Origin: JAKFWI01 sp050246435
GTDB lineage: Bacteria; Pseudomonadota; Alphaproteobacteria; Caulobacterales; Aquidulcibacteraceae
Reading direction: 5' to 3'
Assembly: GCA_050246435.1 (NCBI GenBank)
Contig: JBFWWB010000030.1
Location: 1-24,312, forward strand
DNA length: 24,312 nucleotides
The position numbers and the translations under genes were made by a program. The notes below the pieces were generated by a model that was not told the origin of the DNA, ran no database searches, and was given only the letters and a program-made list of their open reading frames with translations. Positions 1 through 7,948 of this stretch are shown one piece after another. The first letter of the stretch is position 1; the number at the start of each line of letters is the position of its first letter.

Positions 1-2
1 CC

Positions 3-68
3 GATCTGGCCTTCCTCGCGCAGGTGACCGCTACGCACGCGGCGGCACACCCCGCAAAGCATCCTTGA
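3..68 (+). CDS. C-terminal tail of an unidentified upstream gene (partial)
   Basis: A frame open from the window edge ends in TGA at 66-68 and reads ...FLAQVTATHAAAHPAKHP. It stops 56 bases before the RidA start, on the same strand. The tail is too short to assign to a family. It is proposed only because the position suits an upstream gene of the same transcription unit. It could equally be a chance open frame in GC-rich DNA. Confidence 0.3.
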   Translation, partial: DLAFLAQVTATHAAAHPAKHP

Positions 69-124
69 AAGCCGTCGCGCGCGCAGGCAAGCGGTGGCGG
101 CGAAGCGAAACGAAGGAGACAGCG

Positions 125-592
125 ATGGCGGGCGCAATCGAAGCGCGGCTCGAACAATTGGGCGTGGCGCTGCCCGATCCGCCTGCGCCAGTGGCCTCTT
201 ATGTGCCGGCGGTGACCGCGGCGGGCCTGACGCACATCTCCGGCCAGGTTTCGATCGATGCGGCCGGCGGCATCAAGGGCAAGCTGGGCGCCGGCCTCGA
301 TCTCACGGCCGGCCAGCGCGCCGCCCGGCTGTGCGGGCTCAACCTCATCGCGCAAATGCGCCGCGCCTGCGGCGGCGATCTCGACCGCGTCGCGCGCATC
401 GTGAAGGTCAACGGGTTCGTCAATGTCGCGCCGGATTTCGATCCAATCCCAGCGGTGATCAACGGCGCCTCCGATCTGCTGGTCGAGGTGTTCGGCGACG
501 CGGGCCGGCATGCGCGCTCGGCCGTCGGGGTGGCCAACCTGCCGCTCGGCTTCGCCGTCGAGGTCGATTGCGTGATCGAAATCCGCGCCTGA
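125..592 (+). CDS. RidA/YjgF/YER057c/UK114 family protein
   Basis: A 155-residue RidA-family protein of the longer type. The family trimerises; RidA itself hydrolyses reactive enamine/imine intermediates, but many paralogues have no assigned substrate. Residues near 135 read HARSAVGVANLPLG. This contains the conserved arginine that binds the substrate carboxylate in RidA and the family's VxxLPxG-like end motif, and the chain closes on the usual VEVDCVIEI strand. The frame is open back to a TTG at 65. The ATG at 125 is preferred because a GGAG-type ribosome site lies 6-7 bases upstream and family alignments begin there. It is followed at 68 bases by a FemAB-like gene on the same strand, probably in one operon. 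Subfamily and substrate are not determinable here. Confidence 0.9.
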   Translation: MAGAIEARLEQLGVALPDPPAPVASYVPAVTAAGLTHISGQVSIDAAGGIKGKLGAGLDLTAGQRAARLCGLNLIAQMRRACGGDLDRVARIVKVNGFVNVAPDFDPIPAVINGASDLLVEVFGDAGRHARSAVGVANLPLGFAVEVDCVIEIRA

Positions 593-660
593 CGCGCGCG
601 GCGGCGGCAAACGCCGCAGCGGGACTCGCGCTCAGGCGGCCGGCAGAGCTAGGATGGCGC

Positions 661-1830
661 ATGGACGGATCAGCCGGGGGCTTGTCAGTCTCGATCGCAC
701 AGGCGCTCGCGGAGGTTCCGCGCGCCGAATGGGATGCGGTGGCGAACCCGCCAGGCAGGCCCTACGACCCATTTCTCTCATGGGACTTTCTGGAGGCGCT
801 TGAATCCTCCGGCTGCGTCACCGCGCGCACCGGCTGGGCGCCGCACCATGTGCTGGTCAAGGATTCCAGCGGGCGGCTCATCGGCGCAGCGCCGCTCTAT
901 CTCAAATCTCATTCGATGGGCGAATACGTGTTCGACCGCGGCTGGGCGGACGCGCTCAACCGCGCGGGCGGGCGCTATTATCCGAAACTGCAGGGCGCCG
1001 TGCCCTTCACCCCGGCGACCGGGCGACGGCTGCTGCAGGCGGGGGACGATCCCGGGATCGAACGCGCGCTGGCCGGCGGCGCGCTGGAACTGATGCGCCT
1101 GGCGAAGGCCTCTTCCATCCACTTCACCTTCCTCACGCAGCCCGAGGCCGCGCGCCTAGGCGATCTGGGTTTCCTCACCCGCACCGGCGTGCAATTCCAC
1201 TGGGAGAACGCTGGCTACGCCACATTCCAGGATTTCCTGGCGAGCCTCTCCTCGATCAAGCGCAAGAATATCCGCCGCGAGCGCGCGCGCGGCAGCGAAG
1301 GGCTGGACATCCGCGCACTCAGCGGCGGCGACCTCACCGAACGCGCGTGGGACGTGTTCTTCGCCTGCTATCAGGATACGGGCGCGCGCAAATGGGGCTC
1401 GCCGTATTTGAACCGACGCTTCTTCTCGATGATCGGCGAACGCATGGCCGACCGCATCATCCTGTTCCTGGCCGCCGAGCCGGACGGACGCCCGGTGGCG
1501 ACCGCGCTCAATTTCATCGGCGGCGACACGCTCTATGGCCGCTATTGGGGCCGCCTCGCCGACCGCGACTTCCTGCATTTCGAGCTCTGCTATTACCGCG
1601 CGATCGACGAGGCGCTGGCGCGCGGCCTCAAGCGCGTGGAGGCCGGCGCGCAGGGCGAGCACAAGCTGGCGCGCGGCTATGCGCCGGTGGCCACCTATTC
1701 CTCACATTGGATCGCGCATGCGGGCTTGCGCAACGCGGTGGCGGATTTCCTCGAACACGAGCAGCCCGCCGTGGCCGAGGAGATCGAAATCCTCGCCGAG
1801 CACACGCCCTTCAAGAAGGACATCGCATGA
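661..1830 (+). CDS. FemAB-like GNAT N-acetyltransferase (PF04339, former DUF482)
   Basis: This 389-residue protein matches the FemAB_like/DUF482 family often labelled peptidoglycan biosynthesis protein or GNAT-family acetyltransferase. Visible family blocks are YDPFLSWDFLEALESSG near the N terminus, SSIKRKNIRRER in the middle, and the C-terminal stretch HFELCYYRAIDEALARGLKRVEAGAQGEHKLARGY. The family is related to Fem aminoacyl transferases, but its acceptor is not established. The frame is open far upstream through the RidA gene. The ATG at 661 is chosen because AGGA at 651-654 is correctly spaced and the family starts at about this point. Its stop overlaps the HIT start by four bases (ATGA), so translational coupling is likely. 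Confidence 0.85.
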   Translation: MDGSAGGLSVSIAQALAEVPRAEWDAVANPPGRPYDPFLSWDFLEALESSGCVTARTGWAPHHVLVKDSSGRLIGAAPLYLKSHSMGEYVFDRGWADALNRAGGRYYPKLQGAVPFTPATGRRLLQAGDDPGIERALAGGALELMRLAKASSIHFTFLTQPEAARLGDLGFLTRTGVQFHWENAGYATFQDFLASLSSIKRKNIRRERARGSEGLDIRALSGGDLTERAWDVFFACYQDTGARKWGSPYLNRRFFSMIGERMADRIILFLAAEPDGRPVATALNFIGGDTLYGRYWGRLADRDFLHFELCYYRAIDEALARGLKRVEAGAQGEHKLARGYAPVATYSSHWIAHAGLRNAVADFLEHEQPAVAEEIEILAEHTPFKKDIA

Positions 1831-2261
1831 CTGGGCTCGACGGCGCGTACGATCCGGCCAACATTTTCGCCAAGATGCTGCGCAGCGAGATGGCGTGCGT
1901 GAAGGCGTTCGAAGACGAGGTGGCGCTGGCCATCATGGACATCTTCCCGCAGACGCCCGGCCACACGCTCGTGCTGCCGAAGGCGCCGGCGCGCAATTTC
2001 TTGGATTTCCCGAACGAGGCGCTCGGCCCCTACATGCAGCGCGTGCAGAAGGTGGCGCTGGCGGTGCGCAAGGCGCTGGAGCCGGACGGCGTCACCATCA
2101 TGCAGTTCAACGGCGCCGCCGCCGGACAGACGGTGTTCCATCTGCACTTCCACATCCTGCCGCGCTGGGAAGGCGTGCCGCTCAAGAGCCACGCCCACGA
2201 CAAGGTGACGGATATGAACGTGCTAGAAGCGCAGGCCCGCAGGATCGCCGCGGCGCTCTAG
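1827..2261 (+). CDS. HIT-family protein (histidine triad hydrolase)
   Basis: This 144-residue HIT protein is of the Hint/HinT-like branch, whose members hydrolyse nucleoside phosphoramidates or acyl-adenylates. The catalytic triad motif is intact at the C-terminal side (FHLHFHILPRW). The N-terminal half contains the typical DIFPQTPGHTLVLPK strand-turn. The start ATG at 1827 overlaps the stop of the FemAB-like gene in an ATGA junction, which fixes the start. The gene converges on hflC with only 15 bases between the stop codons, and I see no clear terminator hairpin there. The precise substrate is unknown. Confidence 0.92.
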   Translation: MTGLDGAYDPANIFAKMLRSEMACVKAFEDEVALAIMDIFPQTPGHTLVLPKAPARNFLDFPNEALGPYMQRVQKVALAVRKALEPDGVTIMQFNGAAAGQTVFHLHFHILPRWEGVPLKSHAHDKVTDMNVLEAQARRIAAAL

Positions 2262-2276
2262 CCGCTGCTCCGCCCG

Positions 2277-3143
2277 CTACTGGCCGCCCTTGCGGTTCAG
2301 GTAGCGAAAGAATTCGCCTTCCGGCGGGATCACCATCTGCGTGCCGCGCGGCATGGCTTTTTCATACGCCTGCAGCGAGCGGTAGAAGGCGGCGAACTCC
2401 GCGTCGCGCCCGTAGGCCTGCGCGAAGATCGCGGCGCGCTTGGCGTCGCCGTCGCCGCGGATCTTCTCCGATTGCTCGCGCGCGACGGCCAGCGCCACGG
2501 TGGCGTCGCGATCGGCCTTGGCGCGGATTTCCGCCGCTTCCTCGTCGCCCTCGGCGCGCAATTGCGCGGCCACCTGCTGGCGCTCAGTGCGCATGCGCTC
2601 ATACACGCGCGTGCTGGTTTCGGCCGGGAAATCGGCCTGGCGGATACGGATGTCGACGATGGCGATGCCCCATTTCGAAGCCTCGACATTCATCTGGCGG
2701 CGGATTTCCTGCATCAACTCGGCGCGGCGACCGGAGATGATGTCGTTCAGTTGCGCCGAGCCCAGCACACGGCGCAGCGCGCCGCGCATGACGGTGCCCA
2801 TGCGGTCTGTGGCGACCTGCTCGCTCTGCACTGCGCGATAGAACGTCACCGGATCGGTGATGCGCCAGCGCGCATATGCATCGACCACAAGCTGCTCTTG
2901 ATCGGCGGCGATGATCGTTTGCGGCGGCTTCAGATCGAGGCCCAGATTCCGCGCGTCATAAACGACAACGCTCTGCACGAAGGGCGCCTTCACATAGAGG
3001 CCCGGTTCGGTGATCACGCGGGTGATCCGGCCGAACTCCACCACCAGCGCCTGGCGCTTCGTCGGCACGATGAAGAAGACGTTGTAGATGAGGATCAGAA
3101 CGGCGATCGCGAGGATGGCCAGCGGCGCGAGGGTGCGTCTCAT
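2277..3143 (-). CDS. hflC: HflC, SPFH/band-7 protease modulator
   Basis: The protein has 288 residues, with one N-terminal membrane segment (about residues 7-27) followed by a band-7/SPFH domain that opens FFIVPTKRQALVVEFGRI. A long charged helix (about residues 190-240, rich in Ala, Glu and Arg) follows, as in HflC. HflC pairs with HflK in a cage around FtsH in the inner membrane and limits its access to substrates. The ATG overlaps the HflK stop by four bases (3140-3143), so the two are translationally coupled. No degP/Do protease gene follows; the next gene is convergent. Confidence 0.95.
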   Translation of the reverse strand: MRRTLAPLAILAIAVLILIYNVFFIVPTKRQALVVEFGRITRVITEPGLYVKAPFVQSVVVYDARNLGLDLKPPQTIIAADQEQLVVDAYARWRITDPVTFYRAVQSEQVATDRMGTVMRGALRRVLGSAQLNDIISGRRAELMQEIRRQMNVEASKWGIAIVDIRIRQADFPAETSTRVYERMRTERQQVAAQLRAEGDEEAAEIRAKADRDATVALAVAREQSEKIRGDGDAKRAAIFAQAYGRDAEFAAFYRSLQAYEKAMPRGTQMVIPPEGEFFRYLNRKGGQ

Positions 3144-4297
3144 TGGCCGCCCTGCCTTTGCGGCGCCACGGCCGCCGATGGCGCCGCCGCCGCAGGCTGG
3201 CGGCGCAGCTGATCCAGCGGCAGATACGGCTGAACGCCGGCGCCCCTGTCGATGATGAGCTTGTCCGCGCCGCCGTACACACGCTCCATCGTTTCGAGAT
3301 AGAGCCGCTCGCGCGTGACGCGCGGGGCCTTGCGGTATTCGTTGAGCACGGCGGTGAAGCGCTGCGCTTCGCCTTCCGCTTCGCGCACAGAGCGCTCGCG
3401 ATAGGCTTCCGCCTCCTGGATCGCGGCGGCGGCCTGGCCGCGCGCCTGGGGGACGACCTCATTGGCGTAGCGCGTTGCTTCGTTGCGCTTGGTGATCTGA
3501 TCCTGGCCGGCCTTGATCACATCGCGGAAGGCTTCGGCCACTTCCGCCGGCGCGCGCGCCTGATCGACCTGCACGGTCGTGACGCGGATGCCGGCCTGAT
3601 AATAATCCAGCATGCGCTGCATGAGATCGAGCGTGGACTGCTCCACTTCCGAACGGCTGCGCGTGATCACATCGTCGAAGTCCCGCCGACCGACGACCTC
3701 GCGCACGGCGCTTTCCGCGACAGCCTTCACCGTCTCGCGCGGATCGCGCACGTTGAAGGCGTAATCGCGGATGTTCGCGATCGTCCAGAGCACGGTGAAG
3801 TTGATTTCAATGATGCTCTTGTCGCCGGTGAGCATCTGGCTTTCTTCCGGCACGTCGCCGCCGCCCTGATCCACGCCGATCTTGGTTTCGCGCGGCTGGG
3901 TGACATTTTCGATCTGCACCTGTTCGAACGGCAGCGGCATATGCGCGTGCAGGCCCGGCCCCGTGACGCGGTCATACACGCCGAAGCGCGTCACCACCGC
4001 CTGCGAGCCAGCGCCGACCACGTACACGCCCGAAGCCAGCCACGCCGTCGCCACCAGCGCCGCGATCAGCGCCAACGTGTTGGGGCCGCGCCGCTCGCCG
4101 CCGATGTCGGGCCGGCGGCCGCCGCGGCCGAACGCGCCGCGGATGCGCTCGCGAAAATCGCGGAGGATGTCTTCGAGGTCGGGGCCTTGGCCGCGTTGCG
4201 GGCGCTGCGGCTGACCCCAGGGCGTGCGCGGGCCCGAGCCCCAAGGGCCGCCGGGCGATGGCCCTTGGCCATTGTTGGACTGGTCATTCCACGGCAT
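3140..4297 (-). CDS. hflK: HflK, SPFH/band-7 protease modulator
   Basis: This 385-residue protein begins with a Gly/Pro/Gln-rich cytoplasmic tail (residues 1-45). A short amphipathic stretch and a membrane helix at about 74-93 follow, then the SPFH domain (AGSQAVVTRFGVYDRVTGPGLH) and a coiled helical region rich in Ala and Glu. This is the standard HflK layout. It is the first gene of the hflKC pair and is divergent from mrp, with 112 bases between the starts. The C terminus is Pro/Ala/Gln-rich. HflK and HflC form the periplasm-facing assembly that encloses FtsH (family knowledge). Confidence 0.95.
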   Translation of the reverse strand: MPWNDQSNNGQGPSPGGPWGSGPRTPWGQPQRPQRGQGPDLEDILRDFRERIRGAFGRGGRRPDIGGERRGPNTLALIAALVATAWLASGVYVVGAGSQAVVTRFGVYDRVTGPGLHAHMPLPFEQVQIENVTQPRETKIGVDQGGGDVPEESQMLTGDKSIIEINFTVLWTIANIRDYAFNVRDPRETVKAVAESAVREVVGRRDFDDVITRSRSEVEQSTLDLMQRMLDYYQAGIRVTTVQVDQARAPAEVAEAFRDVIKAGQDQITKRNEATRYANEVVPQARGQAAAAIQEAEAYRERSVREAEGEAQRFTAVLNEYRKAPRVTRERLYLETMERVYGGADKLIIDRGAGVQPYLPLDQLRRQPAAAAPSAAVAPQRQGGQ

Positions 4298-4355
4298 GGA
4301 AAGCTTCTCTTCCCGCTTAACCCTTTTGGGGCGCTCCGCACGGCGTTCAGCCGGC

Positions 4356-4384
4356 TTGAACCTTTGGTTCGCGCGCCGGATATG
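4356..4384 (+). promoter_or_regulatory. candidate promoter for mrp
   Basis: In the 112-base divergent spacer between hflK and mrp, TTGAAC at 4356-4361 and GATATG at 4379-4384 are 17 bases apart. This resembles a weak housekeeping promoter reading toward mrp. A TATGTG two bases further on would give a 19-base spacer. This is a pattern match only. Confidence 0.25.
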
Positions 4385-4409
4385 TGGCGCAAATTCTTAG
4401 GGATCAACC

Positions 4410-5561
4410 ATGAACAACCGCTTGACGGCGCTTCAAGACGCGATTTCGCGCGTTCTCGATACCGTGATCGACCCGATAAGCGGAAAAGGCTTGCACGCGG
4501 CCGGCCGCGTCAAGGGCTTGAGCGTACGCGACGGCGGGCGCGTGGGATTCACCATCGAAGCGCCGCCCGGCGCCGGGGAAGCCTATGAGGCGGTGCGCGA
4601 GGCGGCGGAAAAAGCGGCGCGCGCGGCGCCCGGCGTTTCCAAGGTGCTGGCGGTTTTGACCGCCGAACGCGCGCCCGCGCAGCGCCCTGCCGCGCCGCGC
4701 CCGCCCGCGCCGCAGCACGCGCACGCAGCGCCGGCGCCCGCCGCGGAGCAGACCGGGCCGCGCAACGTGCGCGCGGTGATCGCGGTGGCGAGCGCGAAAG
4801 GCGGCGTCGGCAAATCCACCGTGGCGGTCAATCTGGCGTGCGCGCTCGCAGCCCTAGGCCAGCGCGTGGGCCTGCTGGACGCCGACGTCTACGGTCCGTC
4901 GCTGCCGACGCTTGTCGGCGCGATCGGGCGCAAGCCTTCGGCCTCGCCCGACAAGAAGCTGCATCCGATCGAACGCTGGGGACTGGCCACGATGTCGATC
5001 GGCTATCTCGTCGATCCCGATACACCGATGGTGTGGCGCGGCGCGATGGCGACCGGCGCGGTGCGTCAACTGCTGGAGGATGTGGCCTGGGCCGAGGAAG
5101 CAGCCCCGCTCGACGTGCTGGTGATCGACATGCCGCCCGGCACCGGCGACGTGCAGCTGACCCTGGCGCAGCGGGTCTCGTTTTCCGGCGCGGTGATCGT
5201 GTCGACGCCGCAGGAGATCGCGCTCGCCGACGTGCGCCGCGGCATCGCGATGTTCGAGAAAATGCACGTGCCGCTGCTCGGCGTGATCGAGAACATGGCC
5301 TATTTCGAACTGCCCGACGGTTCGCGCGCGCAGATTTTTGGCGAAGGCGGCGCGCGGCGTACGGCGGAGGCGTTCGGCGCGCCCTTCCTGGGGGAAATCC
5401 CGCTCGATCCGGCGTTGCGCGAAAGTGGCGACGAAGGCGCCCCGCTAGCGGCGGCGCAGCCTGGCCATCCCGTGTCGCAACGCTTTCTCGAAATCGCGCG
5501 CGCGACCTTGGCCAATCTGGCGGCGGGAAACAAACCCGCCCCGGCGATCCGGTTCAGCTAG
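4410..5561 (+). CDS. apbC: Mrp/ApbC-family iron-sulfur cluster carrier ATPase
   Basis: The protein has 383 residues. Residues 1-95 form a MIP18/DUF59 domain, and a Pro/Ala/His-rich linker (about 90-118) follows. The ParA/MinD-type ATPase domain carries the deviant Walker A SAKGGVGKST at 128-137. Further motifs are LDADVYGPSLPTLVG and VIDMPPGTGDVQLTLAQ. The family assembles or transfers [4Fe-4S] clusters. The start is supported by AGGGAT six bases upstream. Where many Mrp proteins have a CxxC pair after the ENM motif, this one reads ENMAYFELPDGSRAQIFGEGG (from residue 294) with no cysteine. The stop overlaps the convergent folA stop by four bases (5558-5561). Confidence 0.93.
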   Translation: MNNRLTALQDAISRVLDTVIDPISGKGLHAAGRVKGLSVRDGGRVGFTIEAPPGAGEAYEAVREAAEKAARAAPGVSKVLAVLTAERAPAQRPAAPRPPAPQHAHAAPAPAAEQTGPRNVRAVIAVASAKGGVGKSTVAVNLACALAALGQRVGLLDADVYGPSLPTLVGAIGRKPSASPDKKLHPIERWGLATMSIGYLVDPDTPMVWRGAMATGAVRQLLEDVAWAEEAAPLDVLVIDMPPGTGDVQLTLAQRVSFSGAVIVSTPQEIALADVRRGIAMFEKMHVPLLGVIENMAYFELPDGSRAQIFGEGGARRTAEAFGAPFLGEIPLDPALRESGDEGAPLAAAQPGHPVSQRFLEIARATLANLAAGNKPAPAIRFS

Positions 5562-6058
5562 CGCCGCGCGAGCGTGCGCAGCGCGAAGGCGTGATCGTTC
5601 TTCGCGTCGGCCGGAAAGTCCTCGCGCGCGATCTCGCGGAACGCCGCTTCATCGAAATCGGGAAAATGCGCATCACCATCGGGGGTCGCGTCCACTTCGG
5701 TGATGTAGAGCCGATCGGCCAAGGGCAGAGCCAGCGCATAGAGCGCCGCCCCGCCGATCACGCACACCTCTTCCGCGGTCATCGCGCGCGCGGCGGCGAG
5801 CGCTGCGGGAAAATCCGAAAACGTCCAGCCGCCTGCCGCGCGGAAGCCCGCGTCACGTGTGAGCACGAGATTGGCGCGGCCGGGCAGCGGGCGCTTGGGG
5901 AAGCTGTCCCATGTTTTGCGGCCCATGAGCACGGGCTTGCCCATCGTCGCCTGGCGGAAATGCGCCATATCCCCGGCGAGACGCCAGGGCAGCGCGCCCT
6001 CCCGCCCGATCACGCCGTTTCGCGCGCGGGCGACCACGAGGGAGAGCCGCGCGCTCAT
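5558..6058 (-). CDS. folA: Dihydrofolate reductase
   Basis: This 166-residue enzyme reduces dihydrofolate to tetrahydrofolate with NADPH. Recognisable blocks are SLVVARARNGVIGREGALPWRL (substrate loop with the LPW motif), the acidic DMAHF (Asp in the active site), MGRKTWDSFPKRPLPGR and the nucleotide-binding VIGGAALYALAL. The frame extends 17 residues further upstream. The start at MSARL is chosen because it forms an ATGA overlap (6055-6058) with the GNAT stop and gives the usual family length. It is the last gene of a thyA-led group, matching the common thyA-folA pairing that regenerates folate after dTMP synthesis. Confidence 0.96.
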   Translation of the reverse strand: MSARLSLVVARARNGVIGREGALPWRLAGDMAHFRQATMGKPVLMGRKTWDSFPKRPLPGRANLVLTRDAGFRAAGGWTFSDFPAALAAARAMTAEEVCVIGGAALYALALPLADRLYITEVDATPDGDAHFPDFDEAAFREIAREDFPADAKNDHAFALRTLARR

Positions 6059-6534
6059 TTCCCCGCGAGGCGCTGGAGCGCTTCGCCGCTCACGCGCGCG
6101 GGCAGCCATTCGCGCAGGATTTTCGCGCCGAGCGATTCATAGAAGGCGATCGAAGGGGCGTTCCAATCCAGCACCTGCCAATCGAGGCGGGCGAGATTCT
6201 CCGCCACGCAGCGCTGCGCCAGCCGCACGAGGAATTCCTTGCCGAGCCCCTGCCCGCGGAACGCCGGCTGCACGTAAAGGTCTTCCAGATAGATGCCGTG
6301 GCGGCCCGCGAAGGTGGAGAAGGTGTAGTACCAGATCGCCTGGCCGACGATGCGCCCCTCCGCCTCCGCCACCTCGCAGAACACGCGCGGGACGTCGCAG
6401 AACAGGGCTTCACGCACCATCGCCTCGTCCGCGTGCGATTCATGTAGCAGATGTTCGTATTCGGCTAGTTCGCGGATCAGGCCGAGGATCGCCGGCGCAT
6501 CCTCAGGCCACGCGGGACGAAAGTGAAAGCTCAT
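6055..6534 (-). CDS. GNAT-family N-acetyltransferase (diamine-acetyltransferase-like)
   Basis: This 159-residue single-domain GNAT resembles the spermidine/spermine N1-acetyltransferase (SSAT) group. It opens FRPAWPEDAPAILGLIRELAEYE. The acetyl-CoA-binding motif A reads IYLEDLYVQPAFRGQGLGKEFL. The later WNAPSIAFYESLGAK segment is characteristic of this branch. The substrate cannot be fixed from sequence; polyamines and thialysine-like amines are candidates by family. It has four-base overlaps with both neighbours (6531-6534 and 6055-6058) and so sits in a tightly packed operon with thyA and folA. Confidence 0.9.
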   Translation of the reverse strand: MSFHFRPAWPEDAPAILGLIRELAEYEHLLHESHADEAMVREALFCDVPRVFCEVAEAEGRIVGQAIWYYTFSTFAGRHGIYLEDLYVQPAFRGQGLGKEFLVRLAQRCVAENLARLDWQVLDWNAPSIAFYESLGAKILREWLPARVSGEALQRLAGK

Positions 6535-7061
6535 GCTTCTTTGCTGCTCAGTTTGCGAAGAGCGATTTCAGCAAGTGAAACTTGCATCTCAAACCACTCT
6601 TTAATGACGTGCGTGAGTTCTGCGGGGATGGTGGTGTGATCTGCTGTGGCACCGGGGCTTCTGGACAACAACGAGCCCCTAGCACCAATCACTTCCATCC
6701 AAGAATAGCACTTGATAACCGCCCGGATTTGCTCGGGTGTCAGTAAGTCAATCTTTGATCGCAGCGAAGCGAACGCGTAAAACGGCATTTGCTTGGGCAG
6801 CAGAAAGCTCTCGTTTGGGGAAATGTGCCGCAACGCCGTTTCGGCGTACCGCACAACGTCGGCCAATTCGGTGCAGAGAGCAGCAATAAAGCGTTCCCGC
6901 TCGCGATCTTCTTTAGCTATTTCCAGCGTTAGATCGTTATGTCGTTGAATGACTAGGGTTAAAATGATGCCGCCGAATCCAGCTAAGGCCGCTATCAACG
7001 TCGCCCACACTTGGTAGTCTGCGAAGAAGCCGCGCAACCAGCCAAGGAACTGCACGGTCAC
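6531..7061 (-). CDS. Hypothetical membrane-anchored coiled-coil protein, compositionally atypical
   Basis: This 176-residue protein belongs to no family I recognise. A single hydrophobic helix (about residues 17-38, VWATLIAALAGFGGIILTLVIQ) is followed at once by a charged helix (RHNDLTLEIAKEDRERERF) and then a mostly helical soluble part. This layout is seen in many small proteins of accessory DNA. Sampled 60-base lines of the gene have about 42-53 percent GC, against about 58-67 percent in sampled lines of its neighbours. It starts at GTG 7061, overlapping the thyA stop (GTGA), and its stop overlaps the GNAT start (ATGA), so it is read as part of the operon. The start and frame are well supported by these overlaps; the function is unknown. 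Confidence 0.75.
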   Translation of the reverse strand: MTVQFLGWLRGFFADYQVWATLIAALAGFGGIILTLVIQRHNDLTLEIAKEDRERERFIAALCTELADVVRYAETALRHISPNESFLLPKQMPFYAFASLRSKIDLLTPEQIRAVIKCYSWMEVIGARGSLLSRSPGATADHTTIPAELTHVIKEWFEMQVSLAEIALRKLSSKEA

Positions 7062-7900
7062 ACCGCGATCGGCGCGGAAATCTTCGGGTGCGCCTGGTAG
7101 TTTTCGAGTTTGAAGTCTTCGTACTCGAACGCGAAAATGTCCGTCCGCGCGGGATTGAGGCGCATCGCCGGCAGCGGATAGGGCGCGCGCTCCAGCTGCC
7201 AGCGCGCCTGCTCGATATGATTCAAGTAAAGGTGCGCGTCGCCCAGGGTGTGCACGAACTCGCCCGGCTCAAGCCCGGTCGCCTGCGCCATCATCTGCGT
7301 GAGCAGCGCGTAGGAGGCGATGTTGAACGGCACGCCGAGGAACACGTCCGCCGAGCGCTGATAGAGTTGGCAGGACAGCTTTCCCTCGGACACATGAAAC
7401 TGGAACAGGCAGTGGCACGGCGGCAGCGCCATCTGATCGACGTCTTCCGGGTTCCAGGCTGAAACGACATGCCGGCGCGAGTACGGATTCTTCCGGATCG
7501 CGGCGACGACATTGGCGATCTGATCGATCTCGCCGCCGTCCCGCCGCTCCCAGGAGCGCCATTGCTTGCCATAGACGGGGCCAAGCTCGCCGCGCTCATC
7601 GGCCCATTCGTCCCAGATCGTCACGCCGCGCTCGCGCAGCCAGGAGACGTTCGTTTCCCCACGCAGAAACCAGAGCAGCTCCACGATGATCGACTTGAGG
7701 TGAACTCTCTTCGTCGTCAGCAGCGGGAAGCCCTGGGCCAGATCGAAGCGCATCTGCCGCCCGAACAGGCCTAAGGTGCCCACGCCCGTGCGGTCTTCCC
7801 GCTTCACGCCGTGCGCCAGCAGCTCGTCCAGGAGGTCGAGATACTGGCGCTCCGGGTGCGGTGCGGCGGGCGCGGCGGGTTGGCGGAGGGCTGCTGGCAT
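7058..7900 (-). CDS. thyA: Thymidylate synthase
   Basis: This 280-residue ThyA methylates dUMP with methylene-tetrahydrofolate and releases dihydrofolate. Motifs include REDRTGVGTLGLFGRQMRFDL, LLTTKRVHLKSIIVELLWFL, and ALPPCHCLFQFHV with the catalytic cysteine at residue 162. The substrate-binding stretch QRSADVFLGVPFNIASYALL and the C-terminal APIAV are also present. About 16 residues precede the usual family start; the ATG at 7900 is the only good start, and its ribosome site is weak. It lies 48 bases downstream of the aquaporin gene on the same strand and heads an overlapping series ending in folA. Confidence 0.97.
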   Translation of the reverse strand: MPAALRQPAAPAAPHPERQYLDLLDELLAHGVKREDRTGVGTLGLFGRQMRFDLAQGFPLLTTKRVHLKSIIVELLWFLRGETNVSWLRERGVTIWDEWADERGELGPVYGKQWRSWERRDGGEIDQIANVVAAIRKNPYSRRHVVSAWNPEDVDQMALPPCHCLFQFHVSEGKLSCQLYQRSADVFLGVPFNIASYALLTQMMAQATGLEPGEFVHTLGDAHLYLNHIEQARWQLERAPYPLPAMRLNPARTDIFAFEYEDFKLENYQAHPKISAPIAV

Positions 7901-7948
7901 TATTCACAAGATGTAGCGCCGCGCCGCCGATTCGGGGAGGCCGCGGGC

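Noticed and set aside
94..660. Long open + frame through the RidA gene joined to the FemAB-like protein
   Set aside because: The extra 189 residues are Arg/Gly-rich shadow sequence of RidA in another frame; the real start at 661 has its own ribosome site and family homology.
3143..4588. 481-codon open + frame opposite hflK
   Set aside because: It runs antisense to clear HflK sequence and into mrp; the protein has no family pattern.
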